Positions 7,805-17,861 of a stretch of DNA of 64,000 bases are shown one piece after another. Made by a program: the position numbers and the translations under genes. Numbering within the stretch: position 1 is the stretch's first letter; the number at the start of each line of letters is the position of its first letter. The stretch covers positions 1-64,000 of the forward strand of contig JAKAKI010000008.1 in assembly GCA_021813505.1 (NCBI GenBank), read 5' to 3'. The notes under the pieces were generated by a model, which saw only the letters and a list, made by a program, of their open reading frames with translations, searched no databases and had not been told where the DNA came from. This DNA is from a bacterium. Lineage in GTDB: Bacteria > Zixibacteria > MSB-5A5 > WJJR01.

Positions 7805-9736
7805 TCAAGGCGTGGGGAGGACATTACCCTGTTTCGCCGGATCAGTCAGATCCTGGCGGAGGATGAAAGCGAAGCCACGGTCAGGTGCGACACGCACATA
7901 GGCCGCCAGCACCGTCTCATCCATCGGTGCCACCGAGAGTGCGCGCTGATATAGCTCCTTGGCGCGACCCAGCAAACCACGGGACTCGTAGTACATGCCC
8001 GCGCGGTAGAGGTTCATTACCCAGACCATCTTCGCATCGTAATCGTAGGGAACTCTGGCCGCTGCTGCGTAAAACTGGGAATTTCGTTCGAAATTCTCCT
8101 GCTCGTTCAGAAGTGACGTCGCCAGAACATCGACAGGCTTCGCGGCCACCTCGAAAAGGTGCCCCGCCGGCACCAGTTGGCCGACCAGGTCCATGTCGAT
8201 TTCAGTGAACTCCCAATAGACCGGGAAGCCCGCCGCCGCCAGATTCCTGGCCCACTGCCTGGGACGCAGCTTGATCGAATCCGATGGGATCGGATAACCG
8301 ACAAGTTCGGGATGCTTCGACAACAGCCAGCTTCGGTACCAGCCCGCTGGGAGCAGATCTCGATTAATCACGGTCAAATCCGGACGCCACCCGTCGACGT
8401 ACCGAAGTCCACGCAGCACGAAATCCCAATTGGTTCCAGCCAGAAACACAATGCCGTTGGGCCGGAGTCCGGCGATCGACTCGACGCCGAGGTCGTGTGC
8501 CAGCCGATTGTGGGACAGGTTGCAGTAGGGACTGTAGATAATCCCGGGCGCGAGGGCCAGGAGCAGCACCATCGTAATCGTCGAAACCCAGAGCACCGTG
8601 CGAATCGAAGGCGACGGGAGATAGCGCTTCGCCACCGACGCCAGCAGCCGCCCGAAAGTGTAGACACCGCCGCAGACGAGAAACGCCATGCTCACAATCG
8701 TGGGTAACAGATACCCGTGGATGTCGGCGTTCGTCTCCGCCACATCGCTGACCAAAAGGGCGGTCACGAATATGTTGGTGATCACAATTCCCAGTGCCAT
8801 CAGCATCCATGCGCGCGCCTTGCGCCACCATTGCCAGAGTCCGGTGATGGCGAAAAGGAGCAGTCCCCAATGAAGTTGTTCGATCACAATCTGAGTGACA
8901 GCCCAGGCGCGACTTAACAGAGCCGCGAGACTGGTCTTGGCAAGTTCTGCGTACGCGTCAGTCCCCGCGACCGCCGTCCAGCCCAGCGCCTTGGCGCCGC
9001 GAGTCCATCCCCAGTTCAACTCGGGATCCTGCAGCGCCCGAATCGGAAGATAGAGGTAGACACTGAGTCCCAACGCGAACAGCGCGGTGGCGATCACCCA
9101 CGCGTTGCGTCCCCAGCGATTGCGATTGCTGGCCACAAGGAAGAAGAGGAAGAAGGCCGGTAGTACGGAGGCAAATGTGGCATGGTGCAGCGCCATTCCC
9201 AGGCCACCCACCAGCGACGCCGCCCAGAACCAGCGCACGCCGGAAGATTCCCCCGATTCGCCGTGACCGCTCTGCCAGGCGCATCCCCATAGTATCGCGA
9301 TGGCTACAATGTTCGCGGCGTAGACCTCGGTTCGCACTGCTTGAATCCAAAATGTGTAGGTGCCGCCAATTGCAATCAACGCCAGGGTCACGGGAATCAA
9401 TCCCTCCAGAAGTGAGGAGGGCCGCAACCGCCCGAATACGAGCTGCCACCAAACGAATCCCACCAGTCCCAGTGTGGCTGCGGCGCTCAGAGCCGACAGG
9501 AAGTTGATCCGGTAGAAGTATTCTCCGAATGGGAACATCCCGAATACATGGCCCAGGAGGATATACAGAGGGAATCCGGGACGGTGGGCGATTCCCAGAA
9601 CCCTTGCGTTCGCCGCCAACTCGCCTGAATCCCACCAGAATACCGTGTGGGACATGGTCGTCACATAGAACGCCAGCGCGGTGATGAAGACGCATACCGA
9701 ATACAGCCAGGCGTCGCTCATCCGTCCGGTGGTCAT
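7805..9736 (-). CDS. DUF2723-family multi-spanning membrane protein
   Basis: 'TVFWWDSGELAANARVLGIAHRPGFPLYILLGH' DUF2723-type motif, multiple TM segments, TPR-like C-terminus. The ORF extends to 9811; start at 9736 is a guess. Confidence 0.88.
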   Translation of the reverse strand: MTTGRMSDAWLYSVCVFITALAFYVTTMSHTVFWWDSGELAANARVLGIAHRPGFPLYILLGHVFGMFPFGEYFYRINFLSALSAAATLGLVGFVWWQLVFGRLRPSSLLEGLIPVTLALIAIGGTYTFWIQAVRTEVYAANIVAIAILWGCAWQSGHGESGESSGVRWFWAASLVGGLGMALHHATFASVLPAFFLFFLVASNRNRWGRNAWVIATALFALGLSVYLYLPIRALQDPELNWGWTRGAKALGWTAVAGTDAYAELAKTSLAALLSRAWAVTQIVIEQLHWGLLLFAITGLWQWWRKARAWMLMALGIVITNIFVTALLVSDVAETNADIHGYLLPTIVSMAFLVCGGVYTFGRLLASVAKRYLPSPSIRTVLWVSTITMVLLLALAPGIIYSPYCNLSHNRLAHDLGVESIAGLRPNGIVFLAGTNWDFVLRGLRYVDGWRPDLTVINRDLLPAGWYRSWLLSKHPELVGYPIPSDSIKLRPRQWARNLAAAGFPVYWEFTEIDMDLVGQLVPAGHLFEVAAKPVDVLATSLLNEQENFERNSQFYAAAARVPYDYDAKMVWVMNLYRAGMYYESRGLLGRAKELYQRALSVAPMDETVLAAYVRVAPDRGFAFILRQDLTDPAKQGNVLPTP

Positions 9737-9996
9737 GACTTCAGTGTTGGATTCCGTTTTGGGTGTCACGTCAAGTGAATCCACTCCGCCTTCCCTTCGT
9801 TGTACGGACAACGCCCCTGGCCGGTGGGCCTTTTGGCCCGCATAGTATGGTTATCGGCAATCCGGCCTATTTCATTGCGTGGCATACAACAACAGCCAGC
9901 CCCGAATACGGGCGATTCCGGCGGGTAATTCGAATTGACGCCCCCATGCTGGTGCGGTTGATTGATTTGTCGCCCCCAATTGGACGGCCGCATTCG

Positions 9997-12087
9997 ATGA
10001 AGAAGACCACTGCCAGGGATCACCCACTTTGGGAGCCAGGGATGGAGCACCCGAGGCTGGGGCGCACGGTGGTGACCATCGCTGCTGCGACCGGAATTCT
10101 GGCGGTCGTGTTCCTCCTTTACGCCTTCTGGGGAGTCAATCGCATCAAGCATGCCCTAATCGATGAGACCCGGCGCAACGGTGTAGCTTTGCTCGAATCG
10201 TTCTCGCTGGCGGCGCAATACTCGGTGGCGGCCAGCGCGCTCACCGATCGTTTGGAGTGGGACAACCTGGCCGCCCGGTCACGCCTGGCCGGGGCCGTGG
10301 CGCGCCCCAGCTCGACGACGCCGGATGAACTGGCCCAACTGGCTGAGGTCAGCGAGGCGGATGGAATCTCTCTTTGGGAGCACGGCGGTTCGCCCGTTTC
10401 GTACCCGGTGAGTCTGCATCTGTTGATTGCCGCGCAAAGTTCCTCGATCACGGCCATCTGGGAATCCGGCGAGGCCTTGCTGACGCCCTTTCGGCTGATT
10501 GACAGCGTGGCGGATTGTGAGTGGGTGGGTGCCGGCGCTCCGACACAGTGGGGAGCGGTCATCGCGTGGGAGCGCCAGTTGCGCTCCGAAAGCAAGCCGT
10601 CATGGAGCGGCGTCGGAACGCTGATTCAGGAAATCGGCCGGCGAGCGGACATCACGTACATCATGCTGCAGTCTCCCGACGGGATTGTCTTTTCCTCCCG
10701 CCCGCTGCCACCGATACTGCGGCTGGCTGCGGATTCGTTTCTTGTGAACGCTCTGGACGACACCACCGCCGCCACCCGTGAAATCGTCTTCGAGGGCAAA
10801 CCGGTGATGGAAGTGGTGCGGCCGTTCCTGTCCACCGATCTTCCTTCGGGAATGCTGCGCGTCGGTATCAGCCTGGCCGGCGTGGATATTGCCCGAAGAC
10901 GGCTGGTTTTTCAGCTTGGTCTGTCGGCACTGCTGTTCTTCCTGCTGACCGCCGTCGCACTGGCATTTGTTGTCGTGCGACGGTCATACTCAGACCTTGA
11001 TCGCTCGTACCACAGGGTGGAAACACTCACACGGCGGATCCTTGATTCAATGGATCAGGCAGTGATTGCGACCGATCGGGATGGCCGGGTGACCCTGTCC
11101 AATCGGGCCGCCGAAACCATCTTTGGACACGGCAGAGTTGAGTCGAAGACATCGGCACCAGGCGAAGATTCCATCCCCGAAATTCTTGGTCTGCCGCCGG
11201 TCTCCAAGGGTGGTGACCCCATCCATGAAGGGGAGCACATTCTTGAATCAGACGGGAAGGCGCGCTACCTGGTTTACTCGACCACTCCCGTGACGTCCAA
11301 GTCGGGCCAGCCGGAGGGCGCGGTCGCCGTGGTTCGCGACGAGACCCACGCCCGCGAGATGGCCGAGGAGATGCAGCGGTCTAAGCGACTCAGCGAAATG
11401 GGTGATCTGGCGGCGGGCGTGGCGCACGAGATTCGCAATCCGCTCAATGCCATCGCCATGGCTGCGCAGCGCTTGCGGCTGGAACTGGCCGACCCGGAGG
11501 CGGCGGCGCTCGCGGGAACCGTGCTTGAGGAAACGCAGCGACTCAATGCCATTGTTGAGGACTTCCTCAGCCTCGCACGCTCGTCATCGCGCCCGAAGTC
11601 ACGCCTTGATCTGTCACAACTGGTCGTCTCCGTCATGTCGATGGCACGATTCTCCGCGGATCGTGGCAACATTCGGCTAGAGTCCGACGTCCGAGAGGGA
11701 ATCATGCTGTTTGCTTCCGCCGATGAGTTGCGCAAGGCGATTTGGAACTTGTTCTCCAATGCCATTGCGGCTACTCCCTCGGGAGGGACAATCCTGGTCC
11801 GGCTGGACTCGGTGGACAGCCGGGTGCGGCTTGTTATGCAGGATGACGGAACCGGGATCAGCAAGGCGGATTTGGCGCGGATCTTCCAGCCGTATTTCAC
11901 CACCAAGGATCACGGCACGGGTATTGGCCTGACTATCACGCACCGGATCATCACCGAACACGGAGGTACGATCAAAGTCGAGTCTCCGGCACCAGAGTCC
12001 GACAAAGGTACCAGAGTGACGATTGATCTTCCCAGTGAAAGCGCCGGGACATCCGAGTCCGCCGGCCAGGGGGCAAACAGGGGATAG
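9997..12087 (+). CDS. Membrane sensor histidine kinase (PAS + HisKA + HATPase)
   Basis: 'GVAHEIRNPLNAIAMAAQRL' H-box, 'LWNLFSNAIAATPSGGTI'-type N-box, 'GTGIGLTITHRIITEHGGTI' G-box; PAS-like 'ILDSMDQAVIATDRDGRV'. Confidence 0.93.
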   Translation: MKKTTARDHPLWEPGMEHPRLGRTVVTIAAATGILAVVFLLYAFWGVNRIKHALIDETRRNGVALLESFSLAAQYSVAASALTDRLEWDNLAARSRLAGAVARPSSTTPDELAQLAEVSEADGISLWEHGGSPVSYPVSLHLLIAAQSSSITAIWESGEALLTPFRLIDSVADCEWVGAGAPTQWGAVIAWERQLRSESKPSWSGVGTLIQEIGRRADITYIMLQSPDGIVFSSRPLPPILRLAADSFLVNALDDTTAATREIVFEGKPVMEVVRPFLSTDLPSGMLRVGISLAGVDIARRRLVFQLGLSALLFFLLTAVALAFVVVRRSYSDLDRSYHRVETLTRRILDSMDQAVIATDRDGRVTLSNRAAETIFGHGRVESKTSAPGEDSIPEILGLPPVSKGGDPIHEGEHILESDGKARYLVYSTTPVTSKSGQPEGAVAVVRDETHAREMAEEMQRSKRLSEMGDLAAGVAHEIRNPLNAIAMAAQRLRLELADPEAAALAGTVLEETQRLNAIVEDFLSLARSSSRPKSRLDLSQLVVSVMSMARFSADRGNIRLESDVREGIMLFASADELRKAIWNLFSNAIAATPSGGTILVRLDSVDSRVRLVMQDDGTGISKADLARIFQPYFTTKDHGTGIGLTITHRIITEHGGTIKVESPAPESDKGTRVTIDLPSESAGTSESAGQGANRG

Positions 12088-12092
12088 GGTTG

Positions 12093-13304
12093 ATGAAGCA
12101 TTTAATCTTTCACACGGCCGGTGAATCACACGGTCCGCAACTGACCGGCTTTCTGCAGGGGATCCCCGCAGGGTTGAGTATTGACTTCGGACGGATCGAC
12201 GCCGCTCTCGCCGAGCGCCAAAAGGGATTCGGCCGGGGCGGGCGGATGAAGATCGAGCATGATCGATGCCAGGTGACCGGCGGCGTCCGCCACGGGGTGA
12301 CGCTGGGTTCGCCGATTGCGTTCGTGATCGAGAACCGTGACTGGGAGAATTGGCGCTCGGTGATGTCGGTGCAGGCGGACAAGCCCGCGCCGGCCAGCGA
12401 CCGCGAGCGGCAGATGAGTGTCCCGCGCACTGTGCCCCGTCCCGGCCATGCCGATCTGGCCGGTGCGCAGAAAAACGATTTCGAGGATCTCCGAAACGTG
12501 CTGGAACGGGCGTCGGCCCGTGAAACCGCCGCGCGCGTGGCCGCTGGTGCCGTGGCCGGCGTATTCCTCTCGCGATTCGGTGTCGAGACTGCCTGCCACG
12601 TCGTGCGGATCGGTGCGGCGGTAGCGCCAAACAAGGCGCTGACTGTTGCGGAGATCAGGACGGCGACCGCGGATTCGGATGTCCGCTGCGCCGACCCGGC
12701 TGTTGCCGCAGCCATGCATGACGAGATTCGCGCGGCCGCTGCCGCCGGCGACACGCTAGGCGGAATCGTCGAAGTGGTGGCCTCCGGTGTCGTGGCCGGA
12801 TTGGGTGACCACATTCAATGGGATACGAAACTTGATGGCCGCCTGGCCCAGGCGCTGATGTCAGTCCCTTCGGTCAAAGCCGTCGAAATCGGCGATGGAT
12901 TCGGGCAGGCCGCTCGGCGCGGATCGACTGTGCATGATGAGATTCACTACGATTCCACGCGTAGGCAAACGGGGAGCCGTTTCTACCGCAAAACCAACCG
13001 CGCCGGCGGGTTGGAGGGCGGCCTGACCAACGGCATGGACCTCGTTGTGCGGGCTGCCGCCAAGCCGATTTCCACTCTGAACAAACCGTTGGCGTCGGTC
13101 GATATTCATACGAAGGAGGCACAATCCGCGTTCGTGGAACGGTCCGACGTTTGCAGTGTTCCGGCAGCAGCGGTGGTCTGTGAGGCGATGGTATCGCTGG
13201 TGCTGGCGGATGCGTATCTTGGTGCTTTCGGTGGCGGGGCGATGAATGACGTGCTCGAACGGTTCCACGCGTACGCCGCGCGTCTCGATCACTTTGGGCG
13301 GTAG
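12093..13304 (+). CDS. aroC: Chorismate synthase
   Basis: 'FHTAGESHGPQLTGFLQGIPAGL', 'KGFGRGGRMKIE', 'GLEGGLTNGMDLVVRAAAKPISTL'. Confidence 0.97.
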   Translation: MKHLIFHTAGESHGPQLTGFLQGIPAGLSIDFGRIDAALAERQKGFGRGGRMKIEHDRCQVTGGVRHGVTLGSPIAFVIENRDWENWRSVMSVQADKPAPASDRERQMSVPRTVPRPGHADLAGAQKNDFEDLRNVLERASARETAARVAAGAVAGVFLSRFGVETACHVVRIGAAVAPNKALTVAEIRTATADSDVRCADPAVAAAMHDEIRAAAAAGDTLGGIVEVVASGVVAGLGDHIQWDTKLDGRLAQALMSVPSVKAVEIGDGFGQAARRGSTVHDEIHYDSTRRQTGSRFYRKTNRAGGLEGGLTNGMDLVVRAAAKPISTLNKPLASVDIHTKEAQSAFVERSDVCSVPAAAVVCEAMVSLVLADAYLGAFGGGAMNDVLERFHAYAARLDHFGR

Positions 13305-13406
13305 GGGAACAATCTGATACCGCCGGCGCAGATTTGCCATTGCCTGTGACTCGAACAAGACCATATTAGTCCTTAAGTGTATCATTGACCATGGCAGGGA
13401 GGAACG

Positions 13407-14399
13407 GTGTTTGAACGGACAGTTGTCGGAAATCAGCCGAAGATCAGCGAGGTCCCGGGGCGTGCGAATTTGCGCAACGCCCGCAATCGGTTTGACAGCG
13501 GCAAGATCGACGCCGCCGCGCTCGAGGAATGCGTGCAGGCCACGATCCGCGACACGGTCGCCGATCAGATCGATGCCGGCATGGCGCGGGTCACCGATGG
13601 CCGTATTCGCTGGGATGATCCGGTCTCTCCATTCGCGTCTGCCCACGATGGCTTTGCCGTCGGCGGCCTGATTCGCTTCTTCGACAACAACGTCTATTAT
13701 CGCCGCCCGTCAATCGTCGGCCCGGTCCGTTACGTGCGGTCAGCGGTGGTCGATGATTTCCGGCTGCTGCGCGCCATGACCGACCGTCCGATTCTGGCAT
13801 CGGTGTGCGGGCCGTTTTCACTGGCCAAGTTCTGCGTCGACGATAACTACAGAGATTCCAACACGCTGTATCATGAGTGCGCCCGCCTGGTGCGCGCCGA
13901 AATCGAAGCGCTGGCGCATGCCGGTGCCGACTGGGTGCAAATCGACGAACCATGGCTGGGATTTTGTCCGGGTGAGATCGGCCCGGCCACCGAGGCGATT
14001 GCGACGGCGGTGCGGGGAATCCGCGTCAAGACTTTAGTCTTCGTGTATTTCGCGCCGATTGGAGCGATTGCCCGTCATCTGTGGGAATTGCCAGTCGACA
14101 TGATCGGTGCGGACTGTGTGACCGAGCCCGGCAATCTCAAAGTCCTGCTCGATGGACCCGCGACCAAGGCACGCGCCTTTGGACTTGTGGACGCGCGCAA
14201 CACACGCCTCGAACCTGTCGGCAGTTTGGCGAAGCAACTGAATACGATTGTCAAGCGTGGGGGAGAGAGATGGCCCGAATGCTGGCTGACCCCATCCGCC
14301 GCGCTCGAGTTTCTGCCGCATCGCAACGCGGTTGCCAAGATGAAGCTGCTGTCGCAGGCGGTGGCGCAGTTGGCCGATGTGCCGGTAACCGCAATGTGA
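13407..14399 (+). CDS. MetE-like (methionine synthase/UROD-type barrel) protein lacking recognisable Zn ligands
   Basis: 330 aa, GTG start with RBS; 'DWVQIDEPWLGFCP'. Lacks the HxC and DCGLKT motifs found in its neighbour. Confidence 0.75.
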   Translation: MFERTVVGNQPKISEVPGRANLRNARNRFDSGKIDAAALEECVQATIRDTVADQIDAGMARVTDGRIRWDDPVSPFASAHDGFAVGGLIRFFDNNVYYRRPSIVGPVRYVRSAVVDDFRLLRAMTDRPILASVCGPFSLAKFCVDDNYRDSNTLYHECARLVRAEIEALAHAGADWVQIDEPWLGFCPGEIGPATEAIATAVRGIRVKTLVFVYFAPIGAIARHLWELPVDMIGADCVTEPGNLKVLLDGPATKARAFGLVDARNTRLEPVGSLAKQLNTIVKRGGERWPECWLTPSAALEFLPHRNAVAKMKLLSQAVAQLADVPVTAM

Positions 14400-14456
14400 C
14401 GTTGCATCGGCGCCGGCTGGAATCCGACCTGGTCATTGATTCTCCGGGGGTATAGA

Positions 14457-15422
14457 ATGCTGGAAACCACAAGTGTTGGCTCGTTCCCGAAACCGCCGTA
14501 TCTCACCAAGGCCAGAAACGCGTTCACTCGCGGGGATATGACCGCCGACGAGCTCGGCGCGCTGGAGCGCCGTGCCACCGAGGAGTGGATCCGATGCCAG
14601 GAGGATATCGGCATCGACATTCTCGTCCACGGCGAGATGGAGCGCGGCGACATGACGACCTACTTCGCCGAGCAGCTCACCGGGTACGGTATTTCCGGGC
14701 TCGTGCGCTCCTACGGCAATCGTTACTACCGTAAGCCGATCATCGAGGGTGTGCTGGAGCGCAGCAAACCGATGGCAGTGGAGGCGTATCAATTCGCGCA
14801 ATCACTGACCCGCCTGCCCGTCAAAGGCATGCTCACTGGTCCCTACACGATGTGCGACTGGTCATTCGACGAGCACTATGGCTCCCGTCATGATGCTGTG
14901 ATGGCGCTGGCTGAAATCATTCGCGACGAGGCCCGCGATCTGGAACGGGCCGGCGCCCGTTTCATTCAAATCGATGAGCCGGCGATTTCCACCCGGCCGG
15001 CGGAGATTGATCTGGCGATTGAAGCAATGGGTGTCATCACCGAGGGCTTGAAAGCGATGACGATCAGCCATATCTGCTATGGCGATTTCAAAACGATCTA
15101 TCCGCATATTCTGAAGCTGCCGGTCGACCAGCTCGATCTGGAGTTCGCCAATTCCCATTTCGCAAACCTCGAGATCTTTCGTTCCCCGAAGTTCACGAAG
15201 AAAGTGGCCGTCGGCGTGATCGACGTCCACTCACACATCCTGGAAACGAAGAGTCAGATCAAAGAGGGTATACGCCGGGCGCTCACGGTGTTCGAGCCGG
15301 AGCAAATCATGATCGATCCCGACTGCGGTCTGAAAACCCGCACAGTCGAGGAGGCCACGGACAAATTGAAAGTCATGGTCGATGCGGTCGGGGAGATCAA
15401 ACAGGAGATGGGCTGGGAATAG
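14457..15422 (+). CDS. MetE C-terminal-like (core-MetE type) methyltransferase
   Basis: 'FIQIDEPAIS', 'HICYGDF', 'LEFANSHF', 'GVIDVHSH', 'MIDPDCGLKTR' are the catalytic zinc and substrate motifs of the MetE C-terminal domain. Confidence 0.9.
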   Translation: MLETTSVGSFPKPPYLTKARNAFTRGDMTADELGALERRATEEWIRCQEDIGIDILVHGEMERGDMTTYFAEQLTGYGISGLVRSYGNRYYRKPIIEGVLERSKPMAVEAYQFAQSLTRLPVKGMLTGPYTMCDWSFDEHYGSRHDAVMALAEIIRDEARDLERAGARFIQIDEPAISTRPAEIDLAIEAMGVITEGLKAMTISHICYGDFKTIYPHILKLPVDQLDLEFANSHFANLEIFRSPKFTKKVAVGVIDVHSHILETKSQIKEGIRRALTVFEPEQIMIDPDCGLKTRTVEEATDKLKVMVDAVGEIKQEMGWE

Positions 15423-15458
15423 GGGATCTGCATTCTTCCCATTTCTCCCACAACTCCC

Positions 15459-17363
15459 ATGCCGTATGCAGATAGCCATCCTCTTTTCGAGCGCCTCCGC
15501 CGCGGGCCGATCCTCGCTGATGGGGGCATGGGGACGATGCTGTACCGCCGGGGCGTGCCGTTCGACCGATGCTTCGATGAGCTGAATCTCTCCGATCCCA
15601 AACTCGTTCAACGCATCCACCTGGACTACCTCCACGCCGGTGCCCAACTGATCGAAACGAATACCTTTGGCGGAAACTGTATTCGGCTGTCCTCCCACGG
15701 ATTCGAAGGTAAAGTCCGCGAGATCAACCTTCATGGCGTGAAGGTGGCGCGTGAGGCGCGTGAGATCGAAGGCACCGATGCCCTTGTCGCTGGTGCGATT
15801 GGTCCCTTGGGCAAATCACTGGCTCCGCTGGGGTCGGTGACTCCGGACGAAGCGCGGGCACTGTTCGCCGAGCAGGCTGCCGCACTCCTTGAAGGCGGTG
15901 TCGACCTCTTTATCATCGAGACCATGTCCGACCAGAGGGAGATGGCTGAGGCGATTGCCGCGGTTCGGTCGGTCAGCCGCCTGCCGATCATCGCACTGAT
16001 GACATTCACCGATGAAGGCGTGACCCTGGCTGGGAAAGGGCCTGAGGAGACAGGCCGCTTTCTCGAGTCGACCGATGCCGACGTGATCGGCGCCAATTGT
16101 TCGGTCGGTCCGCAAGGAATGCTGGAGTGGATCTACCGACTTGCGAGGGTCGTGCGCAAGCCCGTTACGGCCATGCCCAACGCCGGCATGCCGCGGCTGG
16201 TCGATGGCCGGTTTGTGTACTCGGCCTCGCCGGAATATTTCGCCAGTGTCGCGAGCGCGTTTCTGGCCAACGGGGCGCAGATCATCGGCGGGTGTTGCGG
16301 GACTACGCCCGATCACATCGCCGCCATGGCCGCGGTCCTGCGCAGTGCTCCGCCGGTCAAACCCGCGCCGACGGTGACTGTGTCGCCTGCCGCCGAGACC
16401 GCTGTCCCGCCGGCAGAGCCCGATGAAAAGGGCGGCTCACGTTTTGCGCAGAATCTCAGGAAGACGTTTCAGATCTCAGTCGAACTTGATCCGCCCAAGG
16501 GAACAAATCCGGCCAAGCTCCTCGAGGGTGCCCGTCTGTGCCGCCGTCATGGGGTCAATGCCGTAAACATCGCCGATTCCCCCATGGCACGAGTGCGGAT
16601 GAGCGCGATGGCGGTGGCCGCGCTGATTGAGCGCGACATCGGCATCGAAACCGTCCTGCACTTCACCTGCCGTGACCGCAATTTGATGGGGATTCAGTCC
16701 GATCTGATCGGCGCCCACGCGCTCGGTATTCGCAACATCCTGGCGATCACCGGTGATCCTCCCTCGGTGGGCGATTACCCCCACGCCACCGGTGTCTACG
16801 ACATCGATGCCATCGGCCTCACCCGCGTCGTTGCCGGATTGAATGCCGGCAAAGACTACGCCGGGGCATCCATCGGACAGGCCACGAACTTCGCCATCGG
16901 GGTCGCACTCAATCCCACGGCACTCGACTGGGAGAAGGAGGAAGCGCGCTTCCGCCGCAAGGTTGAAGCCGGCGCACACTTCGCCTTCACCCAACCCCTT
17001 TATGACCTTGACCCACTTTGGCGATGCCTGGAGGCAATCTCAAGGATTCGCATTCCTGTCTTCCTCGGACTCCTGCCGCTCATGTCGTATCGCCATGCGC
17101 TCTATCTGAACAACGAGGTGCCGGGAATCAGCGTGCCCGCAGCGATTCTTCAGCGCATGGAGAAGGCGGGGGATCAAGGCGCTGAGGTAGGAATCGAAGC
17201 CGCCCGGAATCTCCTGGAGAGAGCGCGACCTTCCGTGCAGGGCACTTACCTGATGCCGTCCTTCGGCCGGTACGAGACCTGCCTGCGCGTCATCGAGGGA
17301 ATGAACCCAGCATCGGATCATCCAGTAGCCTTACCTGACTCAGAGCACTTGCGCGTGTGTTGA
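15459..17363 (+). CDS. Bifunctional homocysteine S-methyltransferase / methylenetetrahydrofolate reductase
   Basis: N-terminal Hcy-binding barrel ('LADGGMGTMLYRRG', 'IGANCSVGPQGML', 'IIGGCCGTTPDHIAAM') fused to an MTHFR barrel ('VELDPPKGTNP', 'HFTCRDRNLMGIQSDLIGAHALGIRNILAITGDPP'). Confidence 0.95.
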   Translation: MPYADSHPLFERLRRGPILADGGMGTMLYRRGVPFDRCFDELNLSDPKLVQRIHLDYLHAGAQLIETNTFGGNCIRLSSHGFEGKVREINLHGVKVAREAREIEGTDALVAGAIGPLGKSLAPLGSVTPDEARALFAEQAAALLEGGVDLFIIETMSDQREMAEAIAAVRSVSRLPIIALMTFTDEGVTLAGKGPEETGRFLESTDADVIGANCSVGPQGMLEWIYRLARVVRKPVTAMPNAGMPRLVDGRFVYSASPEYFASVASAFLANGAQIIGGCCGTTPDHIAAMAAVLRSAPPVKPAPTVTVSPAAETAVPPAEPDEKGGSRFAQNLRKTFQISVELDPPKGTNPAKLLEGARLCRRHGVNAVNIADSPMARVRMSAMAVAALIERDIGIETVLHFTCRDRNLMGIQSDLIGAHALGIRNILAITGDPPSVGDYPHATGVYDIDAIGLTRVVAGLNAGKDYAGASIGQATNFAIGVALNPTALDWEKEEARFRRKVEAGAHFAFTQPLYDLDPLWRCLEAISRIRIPVFLGLLPLMSYRHALYLNNEVPGISVPAAILQRMEKAGDQGAEVGIEAARNLLERARPSVQGTYLMPSFGRYETCLRVIEGMNPASDHPVALPDSEHLRVC

Positions 17364-17393
17364 AATACCGCCGTTGAGTTGTTCCCGCGAGTA

Positions 17394-17457
17394 CCGGTGG
17401 GCGGAGCCCACCCTACGAATTCCGTTTGCTGTGAGTAGGGTGGGCTCTGCCCACCTA
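17394..17457. repeat. Palindromic repeat pair of the GGTGGGC(G/A)GAGCCCACC type
   Basis: GGTGGGCGGAGCCCACCCTAC ... GTAGGGTGGGCTCTGCCCACC; related element at 56285-56347. Confidence 0.8.
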
Positions 17458-17861
17458 CTTTCTTCTCCGTTCGCGGACCTACGGGTTTTTCGCCACGCGC
17501 TTGGAAGTCGGCCTCTAAGCTCTTCTTGCCTGTGACCTCTACAAACCGCCTCATCGGTGCGTCGACAATCGTCGCAAAGAGAATGAACTCAGCGCACCGG
17601 AACGGTGTCGCATGGAGCTACCGGACCCGTGTGCGGACCGAACGGCGTCGAAAAAAGGACTTTTGAACTCCTGATTTTAGTGCGTTACCCCGTTCAGCCG
17701 ACCGCGCATATTGCAAGTACAAGCCTGGCAGGTGGTTACGCCGGCCGCCCGTCCGGGCCGGTCAGGCGCGGTTATTCGAATTGATCTTGACAATCACCAC
17801 GATGATGGCATCTTACAGTGAGGGGAGAAGTATCGTGGAATTCAATCGGGGCAAATATCCC

